From NCBI GenBank assembly GCA_007693385.1, contig REDR01000123.1:62001-126000 (forward strand): a stretch of DNA of 64,000 nt, written 5' to 3'. This document shows positions 26,934 to 35,703 of the stretch, one piece after another. The notes beneath the pieces were generated by a model. That model did not search any database, was not told the DNA's origin, and worked only from the letters and a program-made list of their open reading frames with translations. Numbering within the stretch: the stretch's first letter is position 1; each line of letters opens with the position of its first letter. This DNA is from Anaerolineaceae bacterium. GTDB lineage: Bacteria > Chloroflexota > Anaerolineae > Aggregatilineales > Phototrophicaceae. The position numbers were made by a program, and so were the translations under genes.

Positions 26934-27539
26934 ATGAGTTTTCATAACGTAGTTCCAATGGTGATTGAGCAGGGCAGTCGTGGCGAACGCGCTTACGACA
27001 TCTATTCGCTACTGCTGAAAGAGCGTATCGTGTTCGTCGGTATGGGTATCAACGACCAGATGGCGAATTTGATCGTCGCACAGTTGTTATTCCTTGACCG
27101 TGAAGACGCCGAGCGCACAATCTTGATGTACATTAACTCGCCGGGCGGCGTGATCTATTCCGGTCTGGCGATTTACGATACCATGCAGGCCATCAACCCG
27201 GACATCAGCACGACGGCAGTCGGCATCACCGCCAGCTTTGGCACGGTGCTACTGGCGGCGGGCACACACGGCAAGCGCTTCGCTCTGCCGCACGCTACCG
27301 TCCACATGCACCAGCCACTCGGCGGGGCACAGGGGCAGGCTTCCGACATCGTTATTCAGGCGAATGAGGTAGTACGCCTCAAAGAATTGCTGAATAATAT
27401 CTTTGTCAAGCACACCGGCAAAGATTACGATGTGATCGAACGTGATACTGATCGTGATGTTTACTTCACCGCGTCGCAAGCGGTGGAATACGGCCTGATC
27501 GATAGCGTTCTGGAACTGGGAACGGAAAGGAAATCTTAG
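26934..27539 (+). CDS. clpP: ATP-dependent Clp protease proteolytic subunit
   Basis: 201 residues. The serine protease that forms the 14-mer chamber. Catalytic Ser101 lies in [14 protein letters not shown] (usual ASMGA), His126 in [14 protein letters not shown], and the Asp within [22 protein letters not shown] is the oxyanion strand. The N-terminal [19 protein letters not shown] is standard. It overlaps clpX by one base, so the two are co-translated. It works with ClpX and perhaps other AAA+ partners. Confidence 0.95.
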   Translation: MSFHNVVPMVIEQGSRGERAYDIYSLLLKERIVFVGMGINDQMANLIVAQLLFLDREDAERTILMYINSPGGVIYSGLAIYDTMQAINPDISTTAVGITASFGTVLLAAGTHGKRFALPHATVHMHQPLGGAQGQASDIVIQANEVVRLKELLNNIFVKHTGKDYDVIERDTDRDVYFTASQAVEYGLIDSVLELGTERKS

Positions 27540-28834
27540 TGTCTTACTTACCTACCGGCGACCATCGTTGCTCTTTTTGTGGGCGGCATCATGATGAAGT
27601 TGACCGCTTGATTGCGGGGCCGGATGGTGTGTTCATCTGCAATTACTGTGTGGAGCTATGCTACAGTCTGCTGATGGATGAAGACATCCATGAAGATGAG
27701 ATCGTGCCCGAGTATCAAGAATCGGCTGATCTGCTGGCGCCACGCGAGATCATGCAACATCTGGATGAGTATGTCGTGGGACAGGTGAGCGCCAAGCGCA
27801 CCCTCAGCGTCGCGGTGTACAATCACTATAAACGTATCATGATGGGACACGCTACCGATGATGTCGAGCTGGAAAAGAGCAACATCATCATGGTTGGCCC
27901 CACCGGAAGCGGTAAAACTTTGCTGGCGCAAACGCTGGCGCGTCTGCTAGATGTGCCGTTTTGTATCACCGACGCGACGGCCTTAACCGAAGCCGGTTAT
28001 GTTGGTGAAGACGTGGAGAACATCCTGTTGCGCCTGATACAGGCGGCGGATGGCGATGTCGCCCGTGCCGAAAAAGGCATCATCTATATCGACGAAATCG
28101 ACAAGATCGCACGTAAAAACAACGATAACCCGTCCATCACCCGCGATGTATCCGGCGAGGGCGTACAGCAAGCGCTACTCAAAATCATCGAGGGGACGGT
28201 TGCCAATGTGCCGCCGCAGGGTGGGCGCAAGCATCCGCATCAGGAATTCTTGCAGATCAACACCGCCAACATTCTGTTCATCTGTGGCGGGACGTTCGAC
28301 GGCATCGATCAGGTAATCGGCAGGCGTACCGGCGCGAAAAACCGCATCGGCTTCGATGCCAGCGCCAACCGCGCTACCATTGATCTCGCGCAACTGTTGC
28401 GGCAGGTTAAGCCGGAAGATTTGATCCAGCATGGGTTGATTCCGGAGTTGGTTGGACGCTTGCCGGTACTGACCAGCATCGAGCCGTTAGACCGCGAATC
28501 ACTGGTTAGAATCTTGCTTGAGCCGAAGAACTCACTCACCAAGCAATACAAGCAATTGTTGGCGCTAGATGGTGTCGATCTGGTATTCGAGCGTTCCGCG
28601 TTGGAAGCGGCGGCGGACTTAACGCTTCATCGCGGCACAGGGGCGCGTGGCTTGCGTTCCATCATCGAGGAGGCGTTGATTAACGTTATGTTCGAGGTGC
28701 CCGGACGCGATGATATTCAGCGTGTCGTCATTGATGCCGATGTTATCAATGGCGTGCGCCCACCGCGCATCTATACCAAAGCGGATAGGCAGTTAGAATG
28801 GCAGGATGACGGCTCGCTCAAGCCCGCCGCCTAG
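27539..28834 (+). CDS. clpX: ClpX, AAA+ unfoldase of ClpXP
   Basis: 431 residues from a GTG that shares one base with the clpP stop. The N-terminal zinc-binding domain has the C4 pattern CSFC and CNYCVELC. The AAA+ core contains [15 protein letters not shown] (Walker A), the pore loop [23 protein letters not shown] (Walker B), [23 protein letters not shown] (RKH loop) and [11 protein letters not shown]. It unfolds tagged substrates and feeds them to ClpP. The expected IGF-like ClpP loop region is only loosely seen as RIGFDA. Confidence 0.95.
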   Translation: MSYLPTGDHRCSFCGRHHDEVDRLIAGPDGVFICNYCVELCYSLLMDEDIHEDEIVPEYQESADLLAPREIMQHLDEYVVGQVSAKRTLSVAVYNHYKRIMMGHATDDVELEKSNIIMVGPTGSGKTLLAQTLARLLDVPFCITDATALTEAGYVGEDVENILLRLIQAADGDVARAEKGIIYIDEIDKIARKNNDNPSITRDVSGEGVQQALLKIIEGTVANVPPQGGRKHPHQEFLQINTANILFICGGTFDGIDQVIGRRTGAKNRIGFDASANRATIDLAQLLRQVKPEDLIQHGLIPELVGRLPVLTSIEPLDRESLVRILLEPKNSLTKQYKQLLALDGVDLVFERSALEAAADLTLHRGTGARGLRSIIEEALINVMFEVPGRDDIQRVVIDADVINGVRPPRIYTKADRQLEWQDDGSLKPAA

Positions 28835-28873
28835 CGATCGCTTCGCATAGTCATTCAACACATGATGAAAAAT

Positions 28874-28906
28874 AACGGGTGACGTGATGTGAACGTCACC
28901 CGTTTT
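28874..28906. terminator. Bidirectional intrinsic terminator
   Basis: A 10- to 11-bp stem (AACGGGTGACG with CGTCACCCGTT) with a 9-nt loop is followed by TTTGATT on the plus side and by TTATTTTT on the minus side. It serves both clpX and the convergent gene at 28911. Confidence 0.85.
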
Positions 28907-28910
28907 GATT

Positions 28911-30776
28911 CTACGGCATAAAATCAACCAGAAACATATACGGCCAATATTTACCAGTGACGTAGAATAGACTCTGCGCTTCGTCGTAAGTGATGCCGTT
29001 TAGCACATTGGCGTTTGCGCGTTCTTCCGGCATCAGCAGACCGGATGCGTCGATGACGGCGCTGATAATACCGTCCGCCTTGCGTATCCGCACGATTTCA
29101 TCGCTCATCCACACATTCGCGTAAACGCTATCGCCGACGCAGGCCAATTCATTGAGGCGGTTGCGCCCTTCGCCTTCCTGCGTGACGGTGATCATCCGTA
29201 GAACCTCAAACGTGTGCGGGTCGCGCTGATACAGCCTGTCGCTACCATTGCTCATGTATAGATGTTGGCCGTCATAACACAGTCCCCAGCCTTCGCCATC
29301 ATAGCTGAAGGTGTCTAACAGATCAAATGTTTCGCGGTCATAGACAAACGCGACATTCTCACGCCATGTTAGCTGAATCAGGCGGTCATTTTCCGGTATG
29401 AGCGCCAATCCTTCCCCGAAGTAGCGTGACTCCAGCGCGATTTTTTGCAGGATTTCGCCGGTCTCAATTGCAACGCGGCGCAGGGTCGATTGTCCGTAAT
29501 TGCCGGTGCTCTCGTAGAATACGCCATTATGTAGGAGTAACCCCTGCGTGAATGCGCGGGTATCGTGCGGATATTGCGCGATCACCTGCGGGACGAGGCG
29601 CTCGGCGCTAATGACCGGCGCGGCGCTCCGGTAATTCACGCCGTCAAACTCAAAATCACCCCTGACCGCATTCAAGCCGTCACCATCCAGCGCTGAACGT
29701 AAAAACGCGGTGATGATCTGCTGGCTGATTTGATGCACCGTCGTCATATCCCAAACCGGATCGGAGCATTGCTCGGTGAATCCGGATTGTATCGCCAACT
29801 CGAAGCATTCATCAACGAAGATGTAATGACCACCGTCTTCAAACTCGGCTATGGCGCGGGGTGCGTCGGTCAGGGCGTCGAAGAATGCGCTCGCGTCACG
29901 TTCGGTTGGGGTGATGGTGTCTGCTGTGCCGACCATGATGAGATGTGGGATGTCCAATTCGGCGAGCGTTGCGCTATCGAAGATCGGCGCGTTCCATGGA
30001 GACAATGCTACAACCGCCTGGATGCGCTCATCGCTAAGGGGCGGCCATGCGCCGGATGTATCCGGAGCGATACCGAAAAACTCGGCGATGCCGTCGCGTT
30101 GATCGAGCAGGAAGCAAGTGTTGTCATTTTCTTGTGCTGTCGCGCAATGGTCGGATAGCTCATCGAAATTCAAGCGCCCGCCCGCCGCCGCAATCGCGGT
30201 GTAACCGCCGAATGAATGACCGATGATCGCGATACTGTCCGTGTCGATCAGGCCGCGCAAGATGTCATCACTTTCGTTCAGCGATTCGGCCAGCGCGATC
30301 TGCGCGAGAATATCTAGCGGACGATAGCCGTAACCCCTGCCGATGTCTGCCGCAAACGCTTCTTGCCGCAATACCGCGTCAGTGATGGTATTGCCGACAT
30401 GGTTGGCCGCCATCACGACATAGCCCTGTGCGGCCAGATATTCGACGAGCCACAGGCTTTGATAGCGAAAGCCGCCGCTACCATGTGAGAAGATCACGAG
30501 CGGGTAGGGCACAGCGCGATCATCGGCTGGCGGGTTATCGAGTACGGTCTGGCTGGGTAGGGCTATGATGCCGTCGCGGTAGGTGGTCGGCGTGTCGTTT
30601 GTCGCCTGTGCCGGATACCAGACGGCGACATCAATCGTTCGTCCGGCGGATTCGGTGGTGAGATTGACCGTGCCGACGGCTATTTGTTCATCATCCGGCG
30701 CTTCTTCCTCCGCGAAGACCGGCCAACCGAGCAACAAACACAGCAGAACGGGGTAAATCCAGTAACGTTTATTCAT
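28911..30776 (-). CDS. Exported dienelactone-hydrolase-like / glutaminyl-peptide cyclotransferase fusion
   Basis: 621 residues. A signal peptide (MNKRYWIYPVLLCLLLGWPVFA) leads to an alpha/beta hydrolase of the predicted dienelactone hydrolase/PAF-acetylhydrolase type. It has the oxyanion HGSGG near 98-102, the nucleophile elbow GHSFGGY (Ser188), and an acid and His in LIMVGTADTITPTERD and EDGGHYIFVDE. After about residue 390 comes a five-bladed propeller of the bacterial glutaminyl cyclase type: AQYPHDTRAFTQGLLL, YESTGNYGQSTLRRV, TWRENVAFVYD, YDGEGWGLCYD, LNELACVGDSVYANVW and NVLNGITYDE. The first part should hydrolyse an ester or amide; the second converts N-terminal Gln to pyroglutamate. 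Finding both in one exported chain is unusual. Confidence 0.83.
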   Translation of the reverse strand: MNKRYWIYPVLLCLLLGWPVFAEEEAPDDEQIAVGTVNLTTESAGRTIDVAVWYPAQATNDTPTTYRDGIIALPSQTVLDNPPADDRAVPYPLVIFSHGSGGFRYQSLWLVEYLAAQGYVVMAANHVGNTITDAVLRQEAFAADIGRGYGYRPLDILAQIALAESLNESDDILRGLIDTDSIAIIGHSFGGYTAIAAAGGRLNFDELSDHCATAQENDNTCFLLDQRDGIAEFFGIAPDTSGAWPPLSDERIQAVVALSPWNAPIFDSATLAELDIPHLIMVGTADTITPTERDASAFFDALTDAPRAIAEFEDGGHYIFVDECFELAIQSGFTEQCSDPVWDMTTVHQISQQIITAFLRSALDGDGLNAVRGDFEFDGVNYRSAAPVISAERLVPQVIAQYPHDTRAFTQGLLLHNGVFYESTGNYGQSTLRRVAIETGEILQKIALESRYFGEGLALIPENDRLIQLTWRENVAFVYDRETFDLLDTFSYDGEGWGLCYDGQHLYMSNGSDRLYQRDPHTFEVLRMITVTQEGEGRNRLNELACVGDSVYANVWMSDEIVRIRKADGIISAVIDASGLLMPEERANANVLNGITYDEAQSLFYVTGKYWPYMFLVDFMP

Positions 30777-30815
30777 CTCTACTATATCCTCAAAATCGAT
30801 AGCCAGTACAGGTTA

Positions 30816-31436
30816 CTAACGGCTTTCTTCTGGGATGATGACTTCGGTGTAATCGCGGGTTAGCGCTTGCAGTTCACGCGCTTCTAACAGGGATGCGCCC
30901 TCCGTCAGGCCGATGTTGCTGGGGATGACCCAACGCGGACGCATCCGCCGGACAACCTGCGCGGCTTGCTCGACGTTGAGCGTGCCATTGCCGTCGATGG
31001 GCAGAATGGCGATGTCGGGCTGTATCATCTCCATTTCGGGCATTAATCCGGCGTCGCCTGCGTAGTAGATGTCATACAGATTCACCGAGATCACGAAACC
31101 GAGACCACCCGCTTCCGGCGGATGGAGCAGGCTATCCGGCGCGTAGGCGGGTACCGCTTTGATGCTGGCTTTGTCTACGTTGATCGTCTGCCATGTGCGA
31201 AGCAGTGTCGCACCTTCGACTTGATCGACAATGGATTGATTGCCCAATATCAGCGTATCGTCACCGCGAATTTTGGTGATGTCGGCGATGGAGAAATGCT
31301 CGTAATGATCGTGGCTGACCAGAATAACATCGGGGTGAAATACGCTCTTGGTCACTTTCCACGGATCAATGTAAATCAGTGGCGATCCTTCGATCATGAA
31401 ACTTCCATAGCCCAACCATTTGATATGTTCTAACAT
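30816..31436 (-). CDS. MBL-fold metal-dependent hydrolase
   Basis: 206 residues from ATG 31436 (MLEHIKWLGYGSFMIEG), where AAAGG is the nearest RBS; the ORF track starts 34 codons earlier through a Cys-rich unlikely leader. The metal motif SHDHYEHFS follows the HxHxxH pattern of UlaG/UPF0173-like beta-lactamase-fold enzymes. YYAGDAGLMPEMEMIQPDIAILPIDGNGTLNVEQAAQ provides the downstream Asp ligand. A further ligand could be the His in SLLHPPEAGG. The substrate is unknown; relatives cleave lactones or phosphodiesters. Confidence 0.8.
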   Translation of the reverse strand: MLEHIKWLGYGSFMIEGSPLIYIDPWKVTKSVFHPDVILVSHDHYEHFSIADITKIRGDDTLILGNQSIVDQVEGATLLRTWQTINVDKASIKAVPAYAPDSLLHPPEAGGLGFVISVNLYDIYYAGDAGLMPEMEMIQPDIAILPIDGNGTLNVEQAAQVVRRMRPRWVIPSNIGLTEGASLLEARELQALTRDYTEVIIPEESR

Positions 31437-31526
31437 CGGCGCAACCTTTTGCATACAAAAACATGGTACATCGCTTTTTATCCGGTATAATGATGAATGT
31501 GACTCGACATTCGAGGAGATTATGGC

Positions 31527-32492
31527 ATGGGGACACACATTCGGCTATACGGGGTTTTATCCATTTTGATGATTTTCGCGCTGACGGCCTGTTATCAGTC
31601 CGCCAGTGGTGCGGACATAGTACCATTGCAAGGCTTAGAGCGTAGCACACAGACGCCCTTGCCGCTTCCGTCCGACACGCCCGGCCCGTCACCAACTGGA
31701 TCGGTGATCGAAGTTGAAGTGACGACGGTTGTCGAGGTCATTGTGACGGCCACGCCTGATCCAGCCACTGCGACTCCGGTTGAGGTGGCGATGGGGCAGG
31801 AACAAGCGCTTGATGAGCCATTCACCGAGGGTATGCTGGACGAGGCCGCACTACCACAGGACGAAGGCATCATCCCGTTTGAAGAGCAAGATTTAGAACG
31901 GGAGCAGGACGATATAGAGGGACCAACGCTCGACCCGCTATTTGCTACCGCGACGCAATTTATATTAGAAGCAACTTATGAAGTGCAGACGATGACTGCT
32001 ACCGCGATGGGGCCGGTGCAAGTCCAACCGACGGTGACGCCCACGCCCGATCCGGTACAGCCGGTACAGCCAGAACAACCGCTTGCTTCGCCGACACCAC
32101 AACCGCCCCCGCCGGGCGCTGATTGCGTGCATGTAGTACGGGCGGGCGAAAATCTGTTCCGTTTGTCGATGCGCTACGGCGTGTCGGTCAATGATATTGC
32201 GCGGGCTAGCGGGGTGCAGAACATCCAGTTGATCGTCGTCGGGCAAGAGCTAACTATCCCCGGTTGTGGCACGACTGGCATCCGGCCACCCGGCACTGCC
32301 GGTACATCCGATGGAACAGGGACTAGCGGCTTTGTTGGTGGTACGACTCATGTCGTGCAACAGGGTGAGACGCTATTCCAGATTTCGATGCGTTATGGTG
32401 TATCGGTCAATGATATTGTGGCGGCGAATCCGTCAATCACCAACCCGAATTTCATCTTGATGACCAGCGAAATCGTCATTCCCGGGCGTTAG
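31527..32492 (+). CDS. Lipoprotein with two LysM domains
   Basis: 321 residues. The signal sequence ends in a lipobox (FALTACYQ), so the mature protein is probably lipidated at Cys25-26. A long Pro/Thr/Glu-rich linker (30-190) is followed by two LysM repeats: CVHVVRAGENLFRLSMRYGVSVNDI and THVVQQGETLFQISMRYGVSVNDI, which are nearly identical over RYGVSVNDI. LysM modules bind peptidoglycan or chitin-like glycans. No catalytic domain is seen; a wall-tethering role is likely. GAGGAG lies before the ATG, and a perfect -10 (TATAAT) is at 31486. Confidence 0.85.
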   Translation: MGTHIRLYGVLSILMIFALTACYQSASGADIVPLQGLERSTQTPLPLPSDTPGPSPTGSVIEVEVTTVVEVIVTATPDPATATPVEVAMGQEQALDEPFTEGMLDEAALPQDEGIIPFEEQDLEREQDDIEGPTLDPLFATATQFILEATYEVQTMTATAMGPVQVQPTVTPTPDPVQPVQPEQPLASPTPQPPPPGADCVHVVRAGENLFRLSMRYGVSVNDIARASGVQNIQLIVVGQELTIPGCGTTGIRPPGTAGTSDGTGTSGFVGGTTHVVQQGETLFQISMRYGVSVNDIVAANPSITNPNFILMTSEIVIPGR

Positions 32493-32493
32493 G

Positions 32494-33021
32494 ATGGAGC
32501 AGATAACCGGACGTGAACGGATCTACAAAGGGCGTGTGGTCACGCTCGACATCTTATCGGTAACTCTGCCGGATGGCGTCCAGTCTAAGCGCGAAGTCGT
32601 CCAGCATCCGGGCGCGGTGGCGATTGTGGCGTTGGACGACGAGCAGAATGTGATCCTCGTGCGACAATATCGCATCGCCGCCGCGCAGTACATGGTCGAG
32701 ATTCCGGCGGGCACGCTAGAACCGGATGAACCGCCCGCGCTGTGTGCCGAACGTGAATTACAGGAAGAAGCCGGTTATAAGCCGGGCAAGCTGGAATCAA
32801 TGGGCGGGATGTATGTCGCGCCGGGCTACACGACGGAGTACATCCACCTATTTCTAGCGCGAGATTTAACCGCTTCTGATCTACCTGCTGATGATGATGA
32901 ATTCATCGACGTGGTAAAGATGCCGCTGGCGTCCGCGCTGGCGCAGATTGACTCCGGCGAGATTGACGACGGCAAGACGGTAGCCGGTATCTTACGGGCG
33001 GCGCGACGACTGAACCGGTGA
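32494..33021 (+). CDS. NUDIX hydrolase, ADP-ribose pyrophosphatase-like
   Basis: 175 residues. The Nudix box is complete: GTLEPDEPPALCAERELQEEAGY matches GX5EX7REUXEEXGU. The flanking VILVRQYRIAAAQYMVEIPAG and MYVAPGYTTEYIHLFLARDL are typical of the ADP-ribose pyrophosphatase subgroup. It would hydrolyse ADP-ribose or related nucleotide sugars to AMP and sugar phosphate. It begins one base after the LysM stop, suggesting translational coupling. Confidence 0.88.
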   Translation: MEQITGRERIYKGRVVTLDILSVTLPDGVQSKREVVQHPGAVAIVALDDEQNVILVRQYRIAAAQYMVEIPAGTLEPDEPPALCAERELQEEAGYKPGKLESMGGMYVAPGYTTEYIHLFLARDLTASDLPADDDEFIDVVKMPLASALAQIDSGEIDDGKTVAGILRAARRLNR

Positions 33022-33030
33022 GCGTCGCCC

Positions 33031-33059
33031 TTGTTTGTGCTATGCCGTCCTGATACAAT
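33031..33059 (+). promoter_or_regulatory. rplS promoter
   Basis: TTGTTT (33031-33036), 17 bp, TACAAT (33054-33059). Transcription would start near 33066 and produce an 80-nt leader that contains the hairpin at 33089. Confidence 0.65.
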
Positions 33060-33088
33060 GCGCTACTGTGATTTTCTATAAACTTATG

Positions 33089-33133
33089 ATACGCCAGTAT
33101 GCACCGGAGTTGTGCCTCTGGGCGTATTTTTTT
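33089..33133 (+). promoter_or_regulatory. Terminator-like attenuator hairpin in the rplS leader
   Basis: ATACGCC (33089-33095) pairs with GGCGTAT (33121-33127), with an inner GCAC/GTGC stem, followed by seven T; the ribosome site AGGAGG starts at the next base. No gene between this leader's promoter and rplS needs a terminator, so transcription attenuation or L19 autoregulation is the likely role. Confidence 0.6.
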
Positions 33134-33146
33134 AGGAGGATGACCT

Positions 33147-33491
33147 GTGAGTCACGACATTATGCAAGTGTTCGAAGCCGAAGATCGCGGTTTCCCCGCT
33201 ATCGCTGTCGGCGATACGGTGCGGGTACACGTCCGCATCGTCGAGGGCAACAAAGAGCGCGTTCAGGTGGTGCAGGGTGTTATCATCCGCCATCATGGAG
33301 GCGGCAACGACGAAGCGTTCACCGTGCGTCGTATCGCCAGCCATGGCATCGGCGTGGAGCGCACCTTCTTGATGAGAAGCCCGCGTATTGAGAAGATCGA
33401 AATTACACGGCGCTCCAAAGTCCGCCGCGCCCAGCTTTACTATCTACGCCAGCGTCGCGGTAAGTCGGCACGTCTGAAAGAGCGGAGATAG
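33147..33491 (+). CDS. rplS: 50S ribosomal protein L19
   Basis: 114 residues from GTG with AGGAGG just upstream. The family core is intact: [38 protein letters not shown], then [29 protein letters not shown] and [22 protein letters not shown]. It sits at the 30S/50S interface. It is not with rpsP-rimM-trmD, its usual neighbours, but has its own promoter and leader. Confidence 0.96.
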   Translation: MSHDIMQVFEAEDRGFPAIAVGDTVRVHVRIVEGNKERVQVVQGVIIRHHGGGNDEAFTVRRIASHGIGVERTFLMRSPRIEKIEITRRSKVRRAQLYYLRQRRGKSARLKERR

Positions 33492-33497
33492 TCTCCT

Positions 33498-34229
33498 GTG
33501 TATCGTCCGCTTATCGGTCTGACGTGTTCGGTACACTACGATGAACGCAACTGGAAGTTCGACCGCGCTTATGATGCTAATGTCATCGCTATTGAGCAGG
33601 CGGGCGGGCTTCCGGTGCTGGTACCCAGTACGCTACAGGGTGATACTCTGCGGGCGATTTACGAGCGACTAGACGGCGTGTTGTTGCCGGGTGGCGGGGA
33701 TGTTGACCCGGAGATTTACCACGCGCAACAGCACGCCAAGACCATTCTTGTTGATCGTCAACGTGACGAGACCGAAATGCAGATGACGCGCTGGGCGGTG
33801 GCCGAAAATCTGCCGGTCTTCGGTATCTGTCGCGGTCATCAGGTGTTTAACGTTGCGCTGGGCGGGACGCTAGTGCAAGATATTCCCTCATCAATCACAA
33901 CTGATTTACGGCACGACATCGTGGATAATGAACCGCGTAGCCTGCGCCTGCACCATGTAGACATCGCACCGCAGAGCAAGCTAGCCGATGTGTTGGGCGC
34001 GACGCGAGTAGTCGTCAATAGCCTGCATCATCAGTCCATCGAAAAGACCGCCGATGGCTTGCTAGTGACGGCTTATGCGCCGGATGGTGTCATCGAAGCG
34101 GTGGAAGTGCCGGAACATCCCTTCGCGTTGACCGTGCAGTGGCATCCTGAAGACATGATTGAGGACGATGAAGCGATGCGCCGTCTGTTCCGCGCCTTCG
34201 TCGAGGCCGCCGCGAACCGCCATGCCTAA
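33498..34229 (+). CDS. Class I glutamine amidotransferase-like (gamma-glutamyl-GABA hydrolase family)
   Basis: 243 residues from GTG 33498. The peptidase C26 pattern is clear: IGLTCSVHYDERNWKFDRAYDANVIAIEQAGGLPVLVPS, LDGVLLPGGGDVDPEIY, nucleophile Cys in FGICRGHQVFNVALGG, and His/Glu in LTVQWHPEDM. PuuD-type enzymes cleave gamma-glutamyl conjugates such as gamma-glutamyl-GABA; the true substrate is unknown. It overlaps murI by 8 bp. Confidence 0.87.
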   Translation: MYRPLIGLTCSVHYDERNWKFDRAYDANVIAIEQAGGLPVLVPSTLQGDTLRAIYERLDGVLLPGGGDVDPEIYHAQQHAKTILVDRQRDETEMQMTRWAVAENLPVFGICRGHQVFNVALGGTLVQDIPSSITTDLRHDIVDNEPRSLRLHHVDIAPQSKLADVLGATRVVVNSLHHQSIEKTADGLLVTAYAPDGVIEAVEVPEHPFALTVQWHPEDMIEDDEAMRRLFRAFVEAAANRHA

Positions 34230-35007
34230 AATCGGCGTGCTGGACTCTGGCGTGGGTGGGCTTTCTGTCCTGCGCGAAATCCATCGTATCCTACCGCAAC
34301 ATAGCACGATCTACTATGCCGATCAAGCGCATGTACCGTATGGTACGCGCCCCCATGTCGAGATCGACTCCTTCGTGGATTCTATCACGCGCTTCTTGAT
34401 AGGGCAGGGTGCGGACGTTATCGTGCTGGCGTGTCATGCGGCGAGCGCCGCCAGCCTGCGATTACTCCGCGAACGTTACCCGCATGTGCCCTTTGTCGGG
34501 CTGGAACCGGCTATCAAACCGGCGGTACTCAATACGCAAAGCGGCGTTGTCGGTGTGCTGACCACACAGGCGACGGCGGACGGTGCATTGTATCAGCGCC
34601 TGTTGCATCGCTATGGCAGGATGGCGCGAGTCATCACCCGTCCCGCGCCGGAACTGGTGACGCTGGTCGAGGCGGGCACGATAGCGGGGAGTGCGGCGCA
34701 TTCGGCGGTGTCGCAGTATCTCGAGCCGCTTTTACAGGCGGGCGCGGATCAGATCGTGCTGGCCTGCACACATTTTCCGTTTCTGGCGGATGTCATCCGC
34801 GACGTTGCCGGATCAACAGCGCTTCCGGTTGACCCGGGCGCGGCGGTAGCGCGACAGGTGCGGCGCGTCCTGCCAGATCGACGCGATGCGGGGCGACCAT
34901 CACAGCGTTATTTGACCAGCGCTGATGCGGGTGACTTCGCTCGTATCGCATCGGGGTTGATGGGCGCGGAAGTAATCGCCGAGACAGTGTGTTATCGTGC
35001 CGATTAA
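34222..35007 (+). CDS. murI: Glutamate racemase
   Basis: 261 residues from ATG 34222 (MPKIGVLDSGVGGLSVL); the ORF track begins inside the previous gene. The catalytic Asp-Ser of GVLDSGVGG and the two Cys in VLACHAASAAS (usual ACNTASA) and VLACTHFPFL are present, as is VGLEPAIKPA. It makes D-glutamate for peptidoglycan in the cytoplasm. The change from ACNTAS to ACHAAS replaces the usual Asn-Thr; the Cys is kept, so activity is expected. Confidence 0.92.
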   Translation: MPKIGVLDSGVGGLSVLREIHRILPQHSTIYYADQAHVPYGTRPHVEIDSFVDSITRFLIGQGADVIVLACHAASAASLRLLRERYPHVPFVGLEPAIKPAVLNTQSGVVGVLTTQATADGALYQRLLHRYGRMARVITRPAPELVTLVEAGTIAGSAAHSAVSQYLEPLLQAGADQIVLACTHFPFLADVIRDVAGSTALPVDPGAAVARQVRRVLPDRRDAGRPSQRYLTSADAGDFARIASGLMGAEVIAETVCYRAD

Positions 35008-35695
35008 CCAGTACCGCGAAAGCGGCCTACATCTGGCTTTGAAGCACCATCTAGCGCGAGATGGCGACGTGCTGGAAGCGCCGGTTGATGATTACATTGT
35101 GGATATTGCCCGCGATGATCTGCTGATCGAGATTCAAACGCGCCACTTCGCCGCTATCAAAAATAAGCTGGCTAATCTACTGACATCACACGCCGTCATG
35201 CTGGCGCATCCCATCGCGCAGGCGCGGTGGTTGGTCACGTATGACAGCGAAGGCCGACTAATCAAACGCCGTAAATCTCCCAAGCGCGGCCATATTACGC
35301 ATCTTTTTTCGGAATTGGTCTATTTGCCAGACGATTTGCTAAGTCATCCGCGTTTTTCGGTTTGCGCGTTGATGACGCACGACGAAGAAATCCGCGTTGA
35401 TGACCAGCAGGGGAGTTGGCGCAGGCGCGGCATTAGCATTCGTGATCGCCGCTTGCTGGAAATCGTCGCCACCCATCATTTTCATGCGGCCGCCGATTAT
35501 CGCGCCCTGCTACCGGACACGCTCGGCGCGGAATTCACCACACAGGGATTGGCGGATGCGCTCGGTCAGCCACGCCGCATCGCGCAACAGATGGCTTATT
35601 GCCTGCACCGCATGGGGATTATCGTGCGCACCGCCAAGCGCGGCAATGCGCACGTGTACACTGCAACCTCGATAGACTCGAACGGGACAGCCTAA
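34997..35695 (+). CDS. Unknown protein; possible PD-(D/E)XK-like core and C-terminal winged helix
   Basis: 232 residues from GTG 34997, overlapping murI by 11 bp. Around 27-50 the pattern VDDYIVDIARDDLLIEIQTRHF looks like the Asp and Glu-x-Gln strands of a restriction-nuclease-like fold, followed by a helix (AAIKNKLANLL). HPIAQARWLVTYDSEGRLIKRRKSPKRGH adds basic residues. The C-terminal 90 residues contain LPDTLGAEFTTQGLADALGQPRRIAQQMAYCLHRMGIIVRTAKRGNAHVY, which reads as a winged helix. It may be a DNA-acting enzyme or regulator. I do not recognise a named family. Confidence 0.55.
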   Translation: MPINQYRESGLHLALKHHLARDGDVLEAPVDDYIVDIARDDLLIEIQTRHFAAIKNKLANLLTSHAVMLAHPIAQARWLVTYDSEGRLIKRRKSPKRGHITHLFSELVYLPDDLLSHPRFSVCALMTHDEEIRVDDQQGSWRRRGISIRDRRLLEIVATHHFHAAADYRALLPDTLGAEFTTQGLADALGQPRRIAQQMAYCLHRMGIIVRTAKRGNAHVYTATSIDSNGTA

Positions 35696-35703
35696 AAGAT
35701 AGT

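Noticed and set aside
31454-31538. Longer N-terminus of the MBL-fold gene given in the ORF track
   Set aside because: It overlaps the divergent LysM gene's promoter region and start, is Cys-rich and has no RBS; the fold begins at MLEHIKW (31436).
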